Assembly: GCA_949297285.1 (NCBI GenBank)
Contig: CASFRL010000033.1
Coordinates: 19,808 to 83,807, forward strand
DNA length: 64,000 bases
From: an uncultured Bacteroidales bacterium
GTDB lineage: Bacteria > Bacteroidota > Bacteroidia > Bacteroidales > Coprobacteraceae
Reading direction: 5' to 3'
A model generated the notes under the pieces. The model was not told where the DNA came from and did not search any database. It was given only the letters and a program-made list of their open reading frames with translations. Of the stretch, positions 63,636 to 64,000 are shown in pieces (the first letter of the stretch is position 1; every line of letters begins with the position of its first letter). Made by a program: the position numbers and the translations under genes.

Positions 63636-64000
63636 ATGAAAGGTATCGTATTGGCCGGAGGATCGGGTACCAGATTATACCCGATTACCAAAGGCGTCAG
63701 CAAGCAACTTCTCCCGATTTATGATAAACCGATGATCTATTATCCTATATCGGTACTGATGTTGGCAAATATCCGGGATATCCTTATCATTTCTACACCG
63801 ACCGATCTCCCCGGATTCAAACGTCTGTTGGGTGATGGATCTGATTATGGAGTACATTTCGAATATGCCGAGCAACCCAGTCCTGATGGATTAGCCCAAG
63901 CATTCATTATCGGAGAAAAATTTATCGGTAATGATTCGGTCTGTCTGGTACTTGGCGACAATATCTTCTACGGACAAAGTTTTACCCGAATGTTGCAAGA
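63636..64000 (+). CDS. rfbA: glucose-1-phosphate thymidylyltransferase (3' end outside window)
   Basis: The first 121 residues of a ~290-residue nucleotidyltransferase that makes dTDP-glucose, the first step of dTDP-L-rhamnose synthesis. The start ATG at 63636 reads [53 protein letters not shown], with the NTP-binding signature GGxGTRLxPxT and lysine in [11 protein letters not shown], then [19 protein letters not shown] and [11 protein letters not shown]. It follows the Wzc gene by 26 bases in the same operon and shows that the polymer probably contains rhamnose or another dTDP-sugar. Confidence 0.95.
   Translation, partial: MKGIVLAGGSGTRLYPITKGVSKQLLPIYDKPMIYYPISVLMLANIRDILIISTPTDLPGFKRLLGDGSDYGVHFEYAEQPSPDGLAQAFIIGEKFIGNDSVCLVLGDNIFYGQSFTRMLQ

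Noticed and set aside
1..64000. CRISPR arrays, insertion sequences, rRNA genes
   Set aside because: No regularly spaced repeats, transposase genes or rRNA sequences were seen on reading the window.

Overview
The window is chromosomal DNA from a Bacteroidales bacterium. The evidence is: promoter elements of the Bacteroidetes TAnnTTTG type in front of many genes; two kinds of type IX secretion C-terminal signal (type A on an S8 protease, type B on a CHU_C protein); a PorT-family barrel; DUF3276, DUF5606 and DUF4923 proteins; a long NusB; and a UpxY-controlled polysaccharide locus. The DNA is visibly AT-rich. A gut Bacteroidales outside the core Bacteroides genus (Barnesiellaceae/Coprobacter-like or a Porphyromonadaceae relative) would fit, but that is inference. 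No insertion sequence, prophage or CRISPR array is seen.

Layout. 1-5.3 kb: nitrogen assimilation operon gltB (5'-truncated by the window edge), gltD, asnB. 5.4-10.5 kb: a minus-strand pair (LysM/receptor-fold protein and PorT-like barrel), then a T9SS type B protein and a lytic transglycosylase on the plus strand. 10.5-18.5 kb: uvrA, a PUR-like DUF3276 gene, the housekeeping series nusB-yajC-ybbR-coaE-DUF5606, and a chloramphenicol-acetyltransferase homologue. 18.6-24.1 kb: a GH30 lipoprotein, DUF4923, a cytidylate-kinase-like protein and a large TPR protein behind a palindromic operator candidate. 24.4-28 kb: thrS-infC-rpmI-rplT, followed by a 6S-like (Bacteroidales-1) RNA gene. 29-33.5 kb: tRNA-Pro and tRNA-Asp, a DNA-repair group (radical SAM pair, uracil-DNA glycosylase family protein), an MBL hydrolase and rsmG.

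33.7-53 kb: a secreted S8 protease translationally coupled to a lipoprotein that looks like a free-standing copy of the protease propeptide; a BamA/D15-type barrel; amtB; M23 and C69 peptidases; a phosphohexomutase; a two-gene carbohydrate unit (alpha/alpha-barrel-like protein plus GH172/DUF2961); an M3 peptidase; and an LtaS-like sulfatase-fold transferase. 53-57.7 kb: a TPR protein, dinB and a DMT transporter.

57.8-64 kb holds the strongest system in the window: a phase-variable exopolysaccharide/capsule locus. A tyrosine recombinase is followed by a 345-bp segment bounded by perfect 25-bp inverted repeats. The segment carries one promoter that, in this assembly, points toward a structured leader, upxY (NusG-like antiterminator), a Wza-type export lipoprotein, a Wzc-type tyrosine kinase/co-polymerase with a tyrosine-rich tail, and rfbA (cut by the window end). 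The locus is therefore captured in its apparent ON orientation. No decisive computation was possible here; inferences are marked as such.
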